Assembly (NCBI GenBank): GCA_964535215.1
Contig: CAZHST010000024.1
Span: 1 to 51,935, forward strand
Source: JACQHM01 sp964535215
GTDB taxonomy: Bacteria > Methylomirabilota > Methylomirabilia > Methylomirabilales > JACQHM01
Length of the DNA: 51,935 nt
Reading direction: 5' to 3'
Part shown: positions 44,066 through 51,876 of the stretch, piece by piece
Layout of the letters: every line of letters starts with the position of its first letter
Numbering within the stretch: position 1 is the stretch's first letter
Notes under the pieces: generated by a model
Database searches by the model: none
Told to the model about the DNA's origin: nothing
The model's input: only the letters and a program-made list of their open reading frames with translations
Translations under genes and position numbers: made by a program

Positions 44066-44908
44066 ATGCGAACGCTCCTTGGGGTGATCACGCTGACGTT
44101 GGGGTTTCAAACCCTCGCCTTGGGCGTTACGGAGGACCATTTTGCCAAGGCGAGACAGGCCATGGTGGAGCGGCAGCTCAAGGCCCGAGGCATCACCGAC
44201 CCTGAGGTCCTTCGGGTCATGGGCAAGGTGCCCCGTCATCGGTTTGTCGATCCCGCCTACGCCTCCTTGGCCTATGCCGACCGACCCCTCCCTATCGGTG
44301 AAGGCCAGACCATCTCCCAGCCCTACATCGTGGCCCTTATGACGGAGCTGTTGCACCTGAAGCCCTCGGACCGGGTGCTGGAGGTGGGGACGGGCTCGGG
44401 CTACCAGGCGGCCATCCTGGCGGAGCTGGCCAAGGAGGTGTACACCGTTGAGATCTTCCCCTCTCTGGGAAAACGGGCGAGAGAGCGCCTGAACGCCTTA
44501 GGCTATAACAATGTGAAGGTCAAAATCGGGGATGGCTACTTTGGATGGAAGGAGTATGCCCCCTTCGACGCCATCGTGGTCACGGCCGCGGCTAACCACC
44601 TGCCGCCCCCTCTCCTGGATCAGCTCAAAGAGGGAGGAAGAATGGTCATCCCTGTGGGGGTTCCCTTTTACACCCAAAGTCTCATCCTTGCCGAAAAGCA
44701 GAACGGGAGGATCCTGACCAACCAGGTGGCCCAGGTCCTGTTTGTCCCCCTCTTGGGCGGCCATGGGGGTCCAGGTTCCCAGTCTGACCCTGTCCCTTTC
44801 AAAAAATACCAAGTTGGGGGTAGAAGACGCGTCCGGTTGCTGGAGGGGCTTCCATGGCAAAGACCATCCTTTTGGTTGTCCGGGATGAGCAGATCATCAG
44901 GGGCCTGA
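44066..44908 (+). CDS. pcm: Protein-L-isoaspartate O-methyltransferase with signal peptide
   Basis: 280 residues. A hydrophobic leader (RTLLGVITLTLGFQTLALG) suggests export. The enzyme body has MVERQLKARGITDPEVLRVMGKVPRHRFVDP, IGEGQTISQPYIVALMTELL and the SAM site VLEVGTGSGYQAAILAEL, all diagnostic of PIMT, which repairs isoaspartyl damage. Normal PIMTs end soon after VLFVPLLGG. Here about 45 unrelated residues follow and the ORF overlaps the next gene by 55 bases, so the tail may come from a frameshift. One more G in the GGGGG run near 44816 would give an immediate stop. Confidence 0.85.
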   Translation: MRTLLGVITLTLGFQTLALGVTEDHFAKARQAMVERQLKARGITDPEVLRVMGKVPRHRFVDPAYASLAYADRPLPIGEGQTISQPYIVALMTELLHLKPSDRVLEVGTGSGYQAAILAELAKEVYTVEIFPSLGKRARERLNALGYNNVKVKIGDGYFGWKEYAPFDAIVVTAAANHLPPPLLDQLKEGGRMVIPVGVPFYTQSLILAEKQNGRILTNQVAQVLFVPLLGGHGGPGSQSDPVPFKKYQVGGRRRVRLLEGLPWQRPSFWLSGMSRSSGA

Positions 44909-45822
44909 CCGTGCTCCTGGAAGCCGAGGGGTATCGGGTCCGAACGGCGAGAAATGGTCGGGAGGCCTTAAGGAGCTTTCAGGGGACGTTCCCGGCTCTG
45001 GTGCTCTTAGAGGTTGCTCAACCCCCTGAGCTCTCCTACGAAGAGGCCCGTCGCCTGAAGCAGGCGTCTCCCAGGACGCCGGTGATCCTGATGACGGAGA
45101 CCCCCCTAGGGGAGCTGGATCGGACCTTAGGCTTTCAGGCTGGTGTGGATGGCTTCATCCCCAAACCTCAGGCGTTCCCCGAGCTCCTCGCGTATCTCGA
45201 GGAAAAGCTCCGGGCGGTAGAGGAGGCTTCCGGCGAAAGGGCCTTTTCGGCCCAGGCCGCCTCCCGGGTTTTCCTCGCCACCTGCCCCGAGTGCCGGGCC
45301 AAGTTCAGGGCCAAGGAAGGGACGGCTCCAGAAGGGGCCTTCCGGTTGAAGTGCCCAAGCTGTCAGGGTATCTTTCTGGTCTCCCCTGCAGAGCTGGAGG
45401 TGGTCGAATCCTCCCCCCTGCAAGTCCACCCCCGGCAGCCGCCAGGGGCCAAGATCCTTGTGGTCGAGGACACGGAGCTCTTCAGGAATTATGTCTCGGA
45501 CATGCTCCGGGAAGCCGGCTACCGGGTCATGACCGCGGCCAATGGAGCCGAGGCGTTAACGCTCATGGCCCAGGAGCGGCCGGACCTCGTCCTCACGGAC
45601 CTGTTGCTCCCCGGCCTCCACGGCTTTGACCTTTGCCAGGAGATCAAGGCCAGGTTTAAGATCCCTGTGATCATGATGACGGGGGTCTACAAGAGCCTGC
45701 AATATCAACTGGAAGGGCGGTGGCGGTACGGGGCAGACGAGTTCCTCATCAAGCCCTTCACCCCGGAGGAGCTGGTGGGAAAGATCAAAGCCGTCTTGGC
45801 CAAGCGGCAGGGGGAGCCGTAA
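44854..45822 (+). CDS. Two-receiver protein with central zinc ribbon (REC-ZnR-REC)
   Basis: 322 residues. Receiver 1 (about 4-118) is degenerate: the phospho-acceptor Asp is Glu53 (LLEVAQP). A CxxC...CxxC zinc ribbon of the MJ0042 style follows (C144, C147, C167, C170). Receiver 2 (about 200-318) is complete, with D249 in TDLLLPG and K in FLIKPF. No output domain is present. The likely partners are the HAMP membrane protein and pilin-like protein that follow, and the receiver-kinase protein upstream. The start is the ATG at 44854, overlapping pcm. Confidence 0.85.
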   Translation: MAKTILLVVRDEQIIRGLTVLLEAEGYRVRTARNGREALRSFQGTFPALVLLEVAQPPELSYEEARRLKQASPRTPVILMTETPLGELDRTLGFQAGVDGFIPKPQAFPELLAYLEEKLRAVEEASGERAFSAQAASRVFLATCPECRAKFRAKEGTAPEGAFRLKCPSCQGIFLVSPAELEVVESSPLQVHPRQPPGAKILVVEDTELFRNYVSDMLREAGYRVMTAANGAEALTLMAQERPDLVLTDLLLPGLHGFDLCQEIKARFKIPVIMMTGVYKSLQYQLEGRWRYGADEFLIKPFTPEELVGKIKAVLAKRQGEP

Positions 45823-45824
45823 GC

Positions 45825-46406
45825 GTGGATCGTCCCTGGTTCCGGCGAAGGAGGTTCCTGATCAACCTCCCGTATCAGCTCGGAAACGCCCTGACCGTCT
45901 TTCTCCTGGTGTTGCTTTACACTCTGGTCCTTGGCTTCCTGATTTTCTATCCCCTGGAGCAGGAGTTCATGGCCGCCGCCCGCTTCGAGGAGCAGGCCCG
46001 GCTCGCCCGGATCGTCCTGGAATTCCACAAAAGGCTCTGGCCGGGGGTCTTCATCGTTGCCCTCCTCGCAGGGCTCCAGGCTATCTTGGCATCCCATCGG
46101 ATCGTCGGTCCCCTCGACAAGGTGCAGAAGGCCCTTCAGGCCCTGATCGCCGGTGACTACAGCCACAGGATCAGGTTGAGGAGGTGGGACAAGTTCAGGG
46201 AGTTCGAGGCCCTGGTTAACGAACTGGGGGAACGGTTGGAGGCCTTGGCAAGACGAGATCAGGAGCTCCACACCCGGCTCAGGGATCAGCTCCGGTCCCT
46301 GGAAACCCTTCTCGAACAGGATCGGTCCCTTGGTAAAGAGGCTCAAGAGCTGATGGCCCAGATGCTTAGAGAGCTGGAGGTGATTCCGGATCGGCCAGGG
46401 GGGTAG
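45825..46406 (+). CDS. HAMP-domain membrane protein
   Basis: 193 residues. A basic N-terminus is followed by one TM helix (about 17-40, ALTVFLLVLLYTLVLGFLIF), a short external segment, a second TM helix (about 70-85, GVFIVALLAGLQAIL) and a HAMP domain (about 90-140, RIVGPLDKVQKALQALIAGDY). A coiled coil ends the protein. There is no kinase, GGDEF or methyl-accepting domain, so it is an unusual sensor stub that may signal through a separate protein such as the upstream REC-ZnR-REC. GTG at 45825 is 2 bases after the previous stop and follows GGGGGAG. Confidence 0.75.
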   Translation: MDRPWFRRRRFLINLPYQLGNALTVFLLVLLYTLVLGFLIFYPLEQEFMAAARFEEQARLARIVLEFHKRLWPGVFIVALLAGLQAILASHRIVGPLDKVQKALQALIAGDYSHRIRLRRWDKFREFEALVNELGERLEALARRDQELHTRLRDQLRSLETLLEQDRSLGKEAQELMAQMLRELEVIPDRPGG

Positions 46407-46408
46407 CC

Positions 46409-46930
46409 GTGGGCAGGGGTTCATTCCAGAACCGCTCGGGAAGGGAGGGGATTTCCGGCTTCACCCTCCTCGATCTCCTGATCGTCGTCGGGATCATTGC
46501 TATCCTCACAGCCATGGCCATCCCCCGGTACTTGGACTTCGTCCAGCGGGCCCGGGAGACGGCGGTCATCGCTTTCCTCCGGGAGCTGATCCTGGCGGAG
46601 GAGGCCTACCGGATCGAGAATGGGGTCGAGGCGTATGTGGGGGATTTTGAGGAGCTGGAGAAGACGGGCTACATCCCCGACACCCAGAATGTGAAGGGGC
46701 CGAAGAAACCGGGGAAGAAAAAGGGAATCAAGTCAAACAGCTCCAGGATTCAGCATGCCTACCAGTTTGACTTAACCGCCTCCCAATCAGGTCCCTACAC
46801 CTGGTACGTCTATGCCTCCCCGACGAACAAGAGTCCGTCTGTAAGGTGGTTCTACACTGACCAGACCGGGGTCATCCGGTATGCCGTCGGCAGCAAAGCA
46901 GGCCCCGATAGCCCTCCCATTGGGGACTGA
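46409..46930 (+). CDS. Type IV pilin/GspG-like pseudopilin
   Basis: 173 residues. The prepilin signature GFTLLDLLIVVGIIAIL marks cleavage after G17, leaving F18 as first residue, and ends with a hydrophobic N-terminal helix. The highly conserved Glu5 of pilins is Asp22 here (position +5). The globular part is Lys/Gly-rich in the middle (KGPKKPGKKKGIK) and then beta-rich, like GspG-type proteins. It starts with GTG at 46409 directly after the HAMP gene. No assembly ATPase or secretin is in the window. Minor pilin or pseudopilin is as precise as the evidence permits. Confidence 0.82.
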   Translation: MGRGSFQNRSGREGISGFTLLDLLIVVGIIAILTAMAIPRYLDFVQRARETAVIAFLRELILAEEAYRIENGVEAYVGDFEELEKTGYIPDTQNVKGPKKPGKKKGIKSNSSRIQHAYQFDLTASQSGPYTWYVYASPTNKSPSVRWFYTDQTGVIRYAVGSKAGPDSPPIGD

Positions 46931-46932
46931 AA

Positions 46933-46950
46933 GAAGGGCCAACCCCCTTC
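46933..46950 (-). terminator. Hairpin between the convergent pilin and crotonase genes
   Basis: GAAGGG (46933-46938) and CCCTTC (46945-46950) form a 6-bp stem. On the minus strand it is followed by TTTC, so it could end the crotonase transcript, and on the plus strand it would fold equally well after the pilin-like gene. The T-tract is poor, so a role as terminator is tentative. Confidence 0.3.
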
Positions 46951-46968
46951 GCCTTCCAGAGGGGCCTT

Positions 46969-47916
46969 TCAGAGCTTCCCCCCGCAGAGGCCACAGTACC
47001 GGAAGTGCTCCGGGAGACCGGTGGCGCCGCAGGTTTCGCAGCGGCGGGTGTAAGGGCCCCAGAGGAACTCGCTGGAGCGATCCTCGCTCGCCCGTCTTCG
47101 TAACGCCCGGTAGTCAATGGCCCGCTTCTCCAGGAACGCCCGGATCCCCTCATGGGCTTCGATGGACCCGCTGTGGAGGGCCAGCCAATCCCTGGCGTGG
47201 CCAACGGTAACCCCCCAGGCGAGATCCCGCCAGAAGTTGATCTGCTGCTTCGTGTAGCGGAGACACTCCGGGAACTTGTCGATCAGCTTCCCGGCTATCT
47301 CGTCCACCGCCCGATCCAGCTCCGCCAGAGGCACCACCCGGTTCACCAGGCCCCACTCCAAGGCCTTCTTCGCATCAACCTCCTCGCAGAGCCAGAGGAT
47401 CTCCCGGGCCCTCCGGTCCCCGACCACCAGAGGGAGCCACTGGGTGGCCCCTCCCGCCGCCACGCTCCCACGAGCTGCCCCGACCTGCCGGATGACGACA
47501 TGCTCTGCAGCGATGGCCAGATCACAGGCTAAGTTGAACTCGTTCCCCCCTCCCACCACCATCCCGTTCAGCCGGGCGATCGTCGGCTTCCCGAGGTTCC
47601 TCAGCCGGTCCTGGGCCTCGATGAAGGCTCCCATCCACTTCCAGTAGTCCCGGGGCCGCTTCAGGAAGCTTTCCTGCTCCTTCAGGTCGGCCCCGGTGCA
47701 GAAGGCCCGCTCCCCCGCCCCCGTTAAGACCACTACCGCCACCCCGTCATCCCAGGAGGCATCCTCGAAGGCCCGGCCCAGCTCTTTTAAGGTCAAGAGA
47801 TCCAGGCAGTTTAAGACCTCGGGCCGGTTGATGGTGATGGTGGCCTTCCAGTCCTTTTTCTCGTAGAGGATGCGTTGAAATTTTAGCTCCGCGGGAGGAA
47901 CGCCTGAGAGACGCAT
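46969..47916 (-). CDS. Crotonase-family hydratase/hydrolase with C-terminal zinc ribbon
   Basis: 315 residues. The crotonase domain (about 10-260) has the oxyanion-hole segments AFCTGADLKE and GMVVGGGNEFNLACDLAIAA, with E126 in place of the first catalytic Glu; the second Glu position appears lost (VGAARGSVAAGGATQW). This altered site, and RRAREILWLCEEVDAKKALEWGLVNRVVP, recall the 6-oxocyclohexene-carbonyl-CoA hydrolase (BamA/Oah) branch, though I cannot prove it. The end adds a zinc ribbon with C293, C296, C308 and C311, uncommon for the family. The ATG at 47916 has GGAGG eight bases upstream; the earlier ATG at 47943 lies in a heptad repeat. Confidence 0.82.
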   Translation of the reverse strand: MRLSGVPPAELKFQRILYEKKDWKATITINRPEVLNCLDLLTLKELGRAFEDASWDDGVAVVVLTGAGERAFCTGADLKEQESFLKRPRDYWKWMGAFIEAQDRLRNLGKPTIARLNGMVVGGGNEFNLACDLAIAAEHVVIRQVGAARGSVAAGGATQWLPLVVGDRRAREILWLCEEVDAKKALEWGLVNRVVPLAELDRAVDEIAGKLIDKFPECLRYTKQQINFWRDLAWGVTVGHARDWLALHSGSIEAHEGIRAFLEKRAIDYRALRRRASEDRSSEFLWGPYTRRCETCGATGLPEHFRYCGLCGGKL

Positions 47917-47931
47917 ATCAGCCACCTCCAG

Positions 47932-47945
47932 GCGATCAGCCATCA
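47932..47945 (+). repeat. Short heptad repeat at the crotonase promoter
   Basis: Two 7-base units, GCGATCA and GCCATCA, followed by GTTCC, sit between the promoter and the start of the crotonase gene. The word CATCAG is shared with the units after purF. Confidence 0.4.
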
Positions 47946-47972
47946 GTTCCGGACCTGGGGAACGTTTCCGTA

Positions 47973-48001
47973 AGGATATCGTAGCCCCTTTCAGCCGTCA
48001 A
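47973..48001 (-). promoter_or_regulatory. Promoter of the crotonase gene
   Basis: On the minus strand, TTGACG (47996-48001) is 17 bases from TATCCT (47973-47978). The -35 box overlaps the last codons and stop of the upstream membrane-methyltransferase gene. It separates the crotonase from that gene. Confidence 0.55.
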
Positions 48002-50388
48002 GCCTGAACCCTCGCCGTGACGCCCTTGATGGCCCCAAAGGCCGCCAGGTACATCCCGGCGGCGACGAGGAGCACCACCGTGAACCCGGTTGAGGCGGCG
48101 AGGATCGGCGCCGCGAGGGCTCCCGCGACGGAGGCGCAACCGTTCACCCCCCATGCCCACGGGATCGAGGGAGGATTGGTTTGCCCGACGATCCTGATCC
48201 CCGAAGGAAACGGGGCCCCCAGGAGGAGCCCTAAAGGGGCCAGGAGGGAGGGGGCGAGGAGGAGGCGGACGGGTTTTGGGAGGTCCATCAGGGTCGCCAG
48301 GAATGGCGGCAGGGCCAGGGCGTAAAGCAGGATCAGGACGGCGACCAGGGGGAGAAGGACAGGAAGGGCCCGTTCGGGGTGAGGGAGGATCCTTCCGGAA
48401 AGGTAGGCCCCAAGCCCGGAGAAGAGGAGGAGGGAGAAGAGGACCACGGAGATCGCATACGTGGGATGACCGAGAAAGAGGATGAGCCGTTGGATGAGGG
48501 AGAGTTCTACAAACATAAACCCAATCCCTAGAGAGGCGAAGTAGAGGAGGAGCCACCCGTTAAGGGCCTTGCCGTTCAGACGCTTGAGCGGTAGGAGGAT
48601 CAGGAGGAGGCTCAGGAACAGGGCCTGGAGGAGGGCCATAACGGAGAGGACGGGGCCCCACTCGGGAAGGGGAAGGCCCTGCTTTCTTGCTATCTCCAGC
48701 AGGAAGGGGAGGCTCTTCCACTTCAAGAAGTTAAAGAAGAAGGGGCGGTCGTCGGTCGTCGGGGAGAGGTCAAAGGGGTAGGTCTCCAGGAATTCCTGTC
48801 TTCCCGTCCGATCCAGCAGCCGCTTCGCCCCTTCATAGAAGGAATCCTCCTGGAGGCGGTTAAACCGGTTGGCCTCCCCTTCCTTCAGGTTGGGGAGAAA
48901 GACCAGGTCGAACCCCCGCTCCTCCGAGAAGCGTCTGATCTCGTTCAGCTCTTCCTCGGTGAAGGGGCTCTTCTTGATCAGGATGGTCCCGGTGGCCCAG
49001 CTCCTGATGAAGGCGAGCTGTTTTCCTGGATCGTTGATGCCCAAGCCTTCCAGGGCCTGGACGGCGATGGCGAAGATCCTCAAGGTCTCGCGGGGAGGGA
49101 GGCGGAGCCAGCGGGTGATGCTGAAGAGGCCATCCGGGTTCAGCCTCTTCAGGAAGTCTTGCACGGCCTCTACCGTGTACAGGTAGGTCTCGCTCCCGCT
49201 TAAGACCCCCGCCGATGCCGCGGCAAAGGAGTCCAGCAATGAAAGCTGGATGATGTCAAAGGTCTCTGGGCTCCTCTTCGCATACGACCGTCCCTCCTCG
49301 ACCTCAATCGTGACCTGAGGGAGGTTGTAGATCCTCCCGGCAAACCCGGCATAGTCCTCCTTCAGAAGCCTTGCCACCGTCCCGTTCAGCTCCACCCCCA
49401 CGAGGCGTTTGGCCCCATGGTAGAGGCCTAGAAGGAGATCGGCCCCCCCGCCCGGCCCCAGGATGAGGACGGTCGGGTGGGGTTTCAGGTGATAGGCCAG
49501 GGCGGAGGACTGGAAATCGAGATAGGCGAGCGTTTCCCGGTTGCCGTCGAAGTGGGTAATGGGGGTGAGACCATCCCCGTCAACGGTCAGGCCGACCTGC
49601 CTGGGGAGTGAGCCCCGAAAGGCGAAGCTGAGGCCCGGGGCATGTCGGAGGCTCTGGCTCTCCACCACATCCACCCGGGAGATCGGGTTCCAGACCGTCT
49701 TCAAGAGCCTGGCATCGGGAAGTTTCAGGAGGAGGCTTAAGGCCTTGTACTCGGAGATCCTTAGGGGGAGGAGATCGGGGGTAAGAAGGGAAAGGGCCAG
49801 GGCGAGGGCCAGGAGGCTTTTGACGAGGATCCATCCTCGCCACCAGAGGGAGGCGACAGCCCCCAACAGGGCAGCGAATAGGATCAGTCCCGGGCTGCTC
49901 AGGAGGGAGGAGAGGGTGACGGCCCCAAGGCAGCCCAGGGCCGATCCCAACAGGTTGCCGAAGTAGATCCTTCCGGCCTCAGCGGGGTAGGCGCTGAAGG
50001 CTAGGCCGATAGCGGCTCCTGCGGCGAAGAAGGGGGCTCCTAACGCCAGGGAGTGACCCAAGAGGAAGAGGATCTGTCTCTTCTCCCAGAGGAGGAGGTA
50101 CGGGTCAAAGGGGAGGGCCTGGGAGGCCAGATAGCCCAGGAGGACGACGACGGCAAAGAGGAGGGTGAAAGCGCTCATCCGCCGTTCAACCGCCTGGGGA
50201 GGCCTCCCGGGGGCGAGGGCCAGGTAGGTTCCGCTGGCCCCGAACCCCAGCAGGGCGATGGCAATGATCAGGGCGGCGAAGTGGTACCAGAGGGCGATGG
50301 AGAGGATCCGGGTGAGGGAGATCTCCAGAACAAGGGTCGCCATGGAGAGGACAAGGATGCTGGCGATGACCCTCCAGGATGCACCCAT
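47998..50388 (-). CDS. Multi-pass membrane protein with fused spermidine-synthase-like domain
   Basis: 796 residues. About six or seven TM helices (1-220) come first, then a Rossmann SAM-type domain with LILGPGGGADLLLGLYHGAKRLVGVELN, and then another five or six TM helices to the C-terminus. The polyamine-binding Asp of true spermidine synthases is not obvious: the usual IVDxxDP appears as IIQLSLLDSF. The protein therefore may not make polyamines, and fused transporter-synthase proteins of this type have no settled role. No good Shine-Dalgarno sequence precedes the ATG at 50388. It begins 30 bases after the GGDEF gene. Confidence 0.8.
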   Translation of the reverse strand: MGASWRVIASILVLSMATLVLEISLTRILSIALWYHFAALIIAIALLGFGASGTYLALAPGRPPQAVERRMSAFTLLFAVVVLLGYLASQALPFDPYLLLWEKRQILFLLGHSLALGAPFFAAGAAIGLAFSAYPAEAGRIYFGNLLGSALGCLGAVTLSSLLSSPGLILFAALLGAVASLWWRGWILVKSLLALALALSLLTPDLLPLRISEYKALSLLLKLPDARLLKTVWNPISRVDVVESQSLRHAPGLSFAFRGSLPRQVGLTVDGDGLTPITHFDGNRETLAYLDFQSSALAYHLKPHPTVLILGPGGGADLLLGLYHGAKRLVGVELNGTVARLLKEDYAGFAGRIYNLPQVTIEVEEGRSYAKRSPETFDIIQLSLLDSFAAASAGVLSGSETYLYTVEAVQDFLKRLNPDGLFSITRWLRLPPRETLRIFAIAVQALEGLGINDPGKQLAFIRSWATGTILIKKSPFTEEELNEIRRFSEERGFDLVFLPNLKEGEANRFNRLQEDSFYEGAKRLLDRTGRQEFLETYPFDLSPTTDDRPFFFNFLKWKSLPFLLEIARKQGLPLPEWGPVLSVMALLQALFLSLLLILLPLKRLNGKALNGWLLLYFASLGIGFMFVELSLIQRLILFLGHPTYAISVVLFSLLLFSGLGAYLSGRILPHPERALPVLLPLVAVLILLYALALPPFLATLMDLPKPVRLLLAPSLLAPLGLLLGAPFPSGIRIVGQTNPPSIPWAWGVNGCASVAGALAAPILAASTGFTVVLLVAAGMYLAAFGAIKGVTARVQA

Positions 50389-50418
50389 GAAGTCCGGTTC
50401 AGGGGAAGCTCAAAGGGT

Positions 50419-51876
50419 TTAAGGGTTTTCCAGAAGGTCAGCCGCCGACCAGACCATGTTCCGGCGGGTGCCCTTCGCCCGGTACATCGCCTGGTCGGCC
50501 AGCTTTAGCAGCTCTTCTTTATCCCTCGCCTGGTCGGGGAAAGAGGCTACCCCGAAACTCGCGGTGAGTCTCAGGTTGAGGCCGACCTCGGTCAGAAAGG
50601 TATGGTTCTCGACGGCTTGGCGAAGCCGCTCGGCCACCTTGTACGCCTTAGGGGTGTCGGTATCGGGGAGGAGGACCACGAACTCATCCCCTCCATAGCG
50701 GGCCACCATGTCCACTTCCCTGATGCCTGATTTGAACAACAGGGCGATCTCCTTCAAGACCTGACTCCCCCGCTGGTGGCCGTAGGTGTCGTTCACCAGC
50801 TTGAAGTAGTCCAGGTCGATGAAGAGGAGGGAGAGGGAGGTCCGGAGGCGGATCGCCCTGTGGAGCTCGCGGTCCAGGATGTGGTAGAAGTAGCGCATGT
50901 TGGGGAGCGTGGTGACATCGTCGGTGATGGCCAGCTCTTCGGCCCTCTCGTACAGCCTGGCATTCTCGATGGCGATGGCCGCATAATCCGCCAAGGCCGA
51001 GGCAAGGCTCAGGTCGTACTGGTCAAAGGGGTCCTGACCGATCTTGTTGATCAGCTCCAAGGCTCCCAGGACCTTTCCTTTGCTCTTCAGAGGGACGCAG
51101 AGGACGGAGCGGGTTTTGAAGCCGGTGGTCTCATCAACCGCCCGGAAGAACCGGGGGTCTTTCGCCACGTTGGGGATCACGAGGGACTCCCCCTCCTTGA
51201 TCACCCACCCGGCGATGCCTTGGCCGGGCTTGAGCCGGAACCCTCGGACCCTCTCCTCGTAGCGGCCTGTGGCGATCTCGAAGTAGAGTTCGTCCTTCTT
51301 CTCATCCACGAGCAAGAGGGACCAGGCTTCGCACCGGAGCAGGGAGGAGGTCTTTTCCACGATGATGCTCAAGACCTCTTTCAGCTTCAGGGTGGAGGTG
51401 AGGGCCTTGCCGACCTCGTTGAAGGCGGTGAGGATGAAACGTTGCCGACCTCTCTCCTCCAGGAGCTTTTCCTTCTCCATCCGGTCCAGGTGTCTTTGGA
51501 CGAGGGTCCTGAGGGCGAGGAGAAGGGGGAAGGGGCTCAAAGGGACGACCAGGCCCTGGGGAAGGTTGGCCAGGGTCTCCTCCGGGAAGGAGGCCTCCAG
51601 CGGGAAGGCCATCAAAAGGGGAGGTTCGAGCCCTGGAAGCTCCCGGAGGATGGCCTCTGCCGTCTCCCCGCTCGGGGAGCAGAGGAGGAGGGCATCAACC
51701 CCTTGGCGTTTGACGGTGTGGAGGGCCTCCGCGGTGGAGCGGGTGGGAAGCAACCTGAACCCCTGGTGGGCGAGGAACCCGAGCATGGCCTCCTCCAGCG
51801 TCCCCTGGGGGTCCAGGGCAATGATCTCGTACACACCGGCCTCCTTATAGGCTAGATACCATATTTTCTTGAGCAT
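50419..51876 (-). CDS. GAF-GGDEF diguanylate cyclase
   Basis: 485 residues. An N-terminal receiver-like region (about 15-120) lacks a clear phospho-acceptor. A GAF domain (about 160-310, WSLLLVDEKKDELYFEIATG and GIAGWVIKEGESLVIPNVAKDPRF) follows. The C-terminal GGDEF domain carries the active-site RYGGDEFVVLLP, preceded by an intact inhibitory site RxxD (REVD) five residues upstream, as expected for a functional cyclase that makes c-di-GMP. The start is ATG at 51876 with AAGGTCC upstream. The membrane protein after it (50388) is probably co-transcribed. The last 59 bases of the window (51877-51935) hold no further gene. Confidence 0.9.
   Translation of the reverse strand: MLKKIWYLAYKEAGVYEIIALDPQGTLEEAMLGFLAHQGFRLLPTRSTAEALHTVKRQGVDALLLCSPSGETAEAILRELPGLEPPLLMAFPLEASFPEETLANLPQGLVVPLSPFPLLLALRTLVQRHLDRMEKEKLLEERGRQRFILTAFNEVGKALTSTLKLKEVLSIIVEKTSSLLRCEAWSLLLVDEKKDELYFEIATGRYEERVRGFRLKPGQGIAGWVIKEGESLVIPNVAKDPRFFRAVDETTGFKTRSVLCVPLKSKGKVLGALELINKIGQDPFDQYDLSLASALADYAAIAIENARLYERAEELAITDDVTTLPNMRYFYHILDRELHRAIRLRTSLSLLFIDLDYFKLVNDTYGHQRGSQVLKEIALLFKSGIREVDMVARYGGDEFVVLLPDTDTPKAYKVAERLRQAVENHTFLTEVGLNLRLTASFGVASFPDQARDKEELLKLADQAMYRAKGTRRNMVWSAADLLENP

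Noticed and set aside
47917..47943. Upstream ATG start of the crotonase at 47943
   Set aside because: It lies in a heptad repeat; the ATG at 47916 has GGAGG at good spacing and matches the expected N-terminus.
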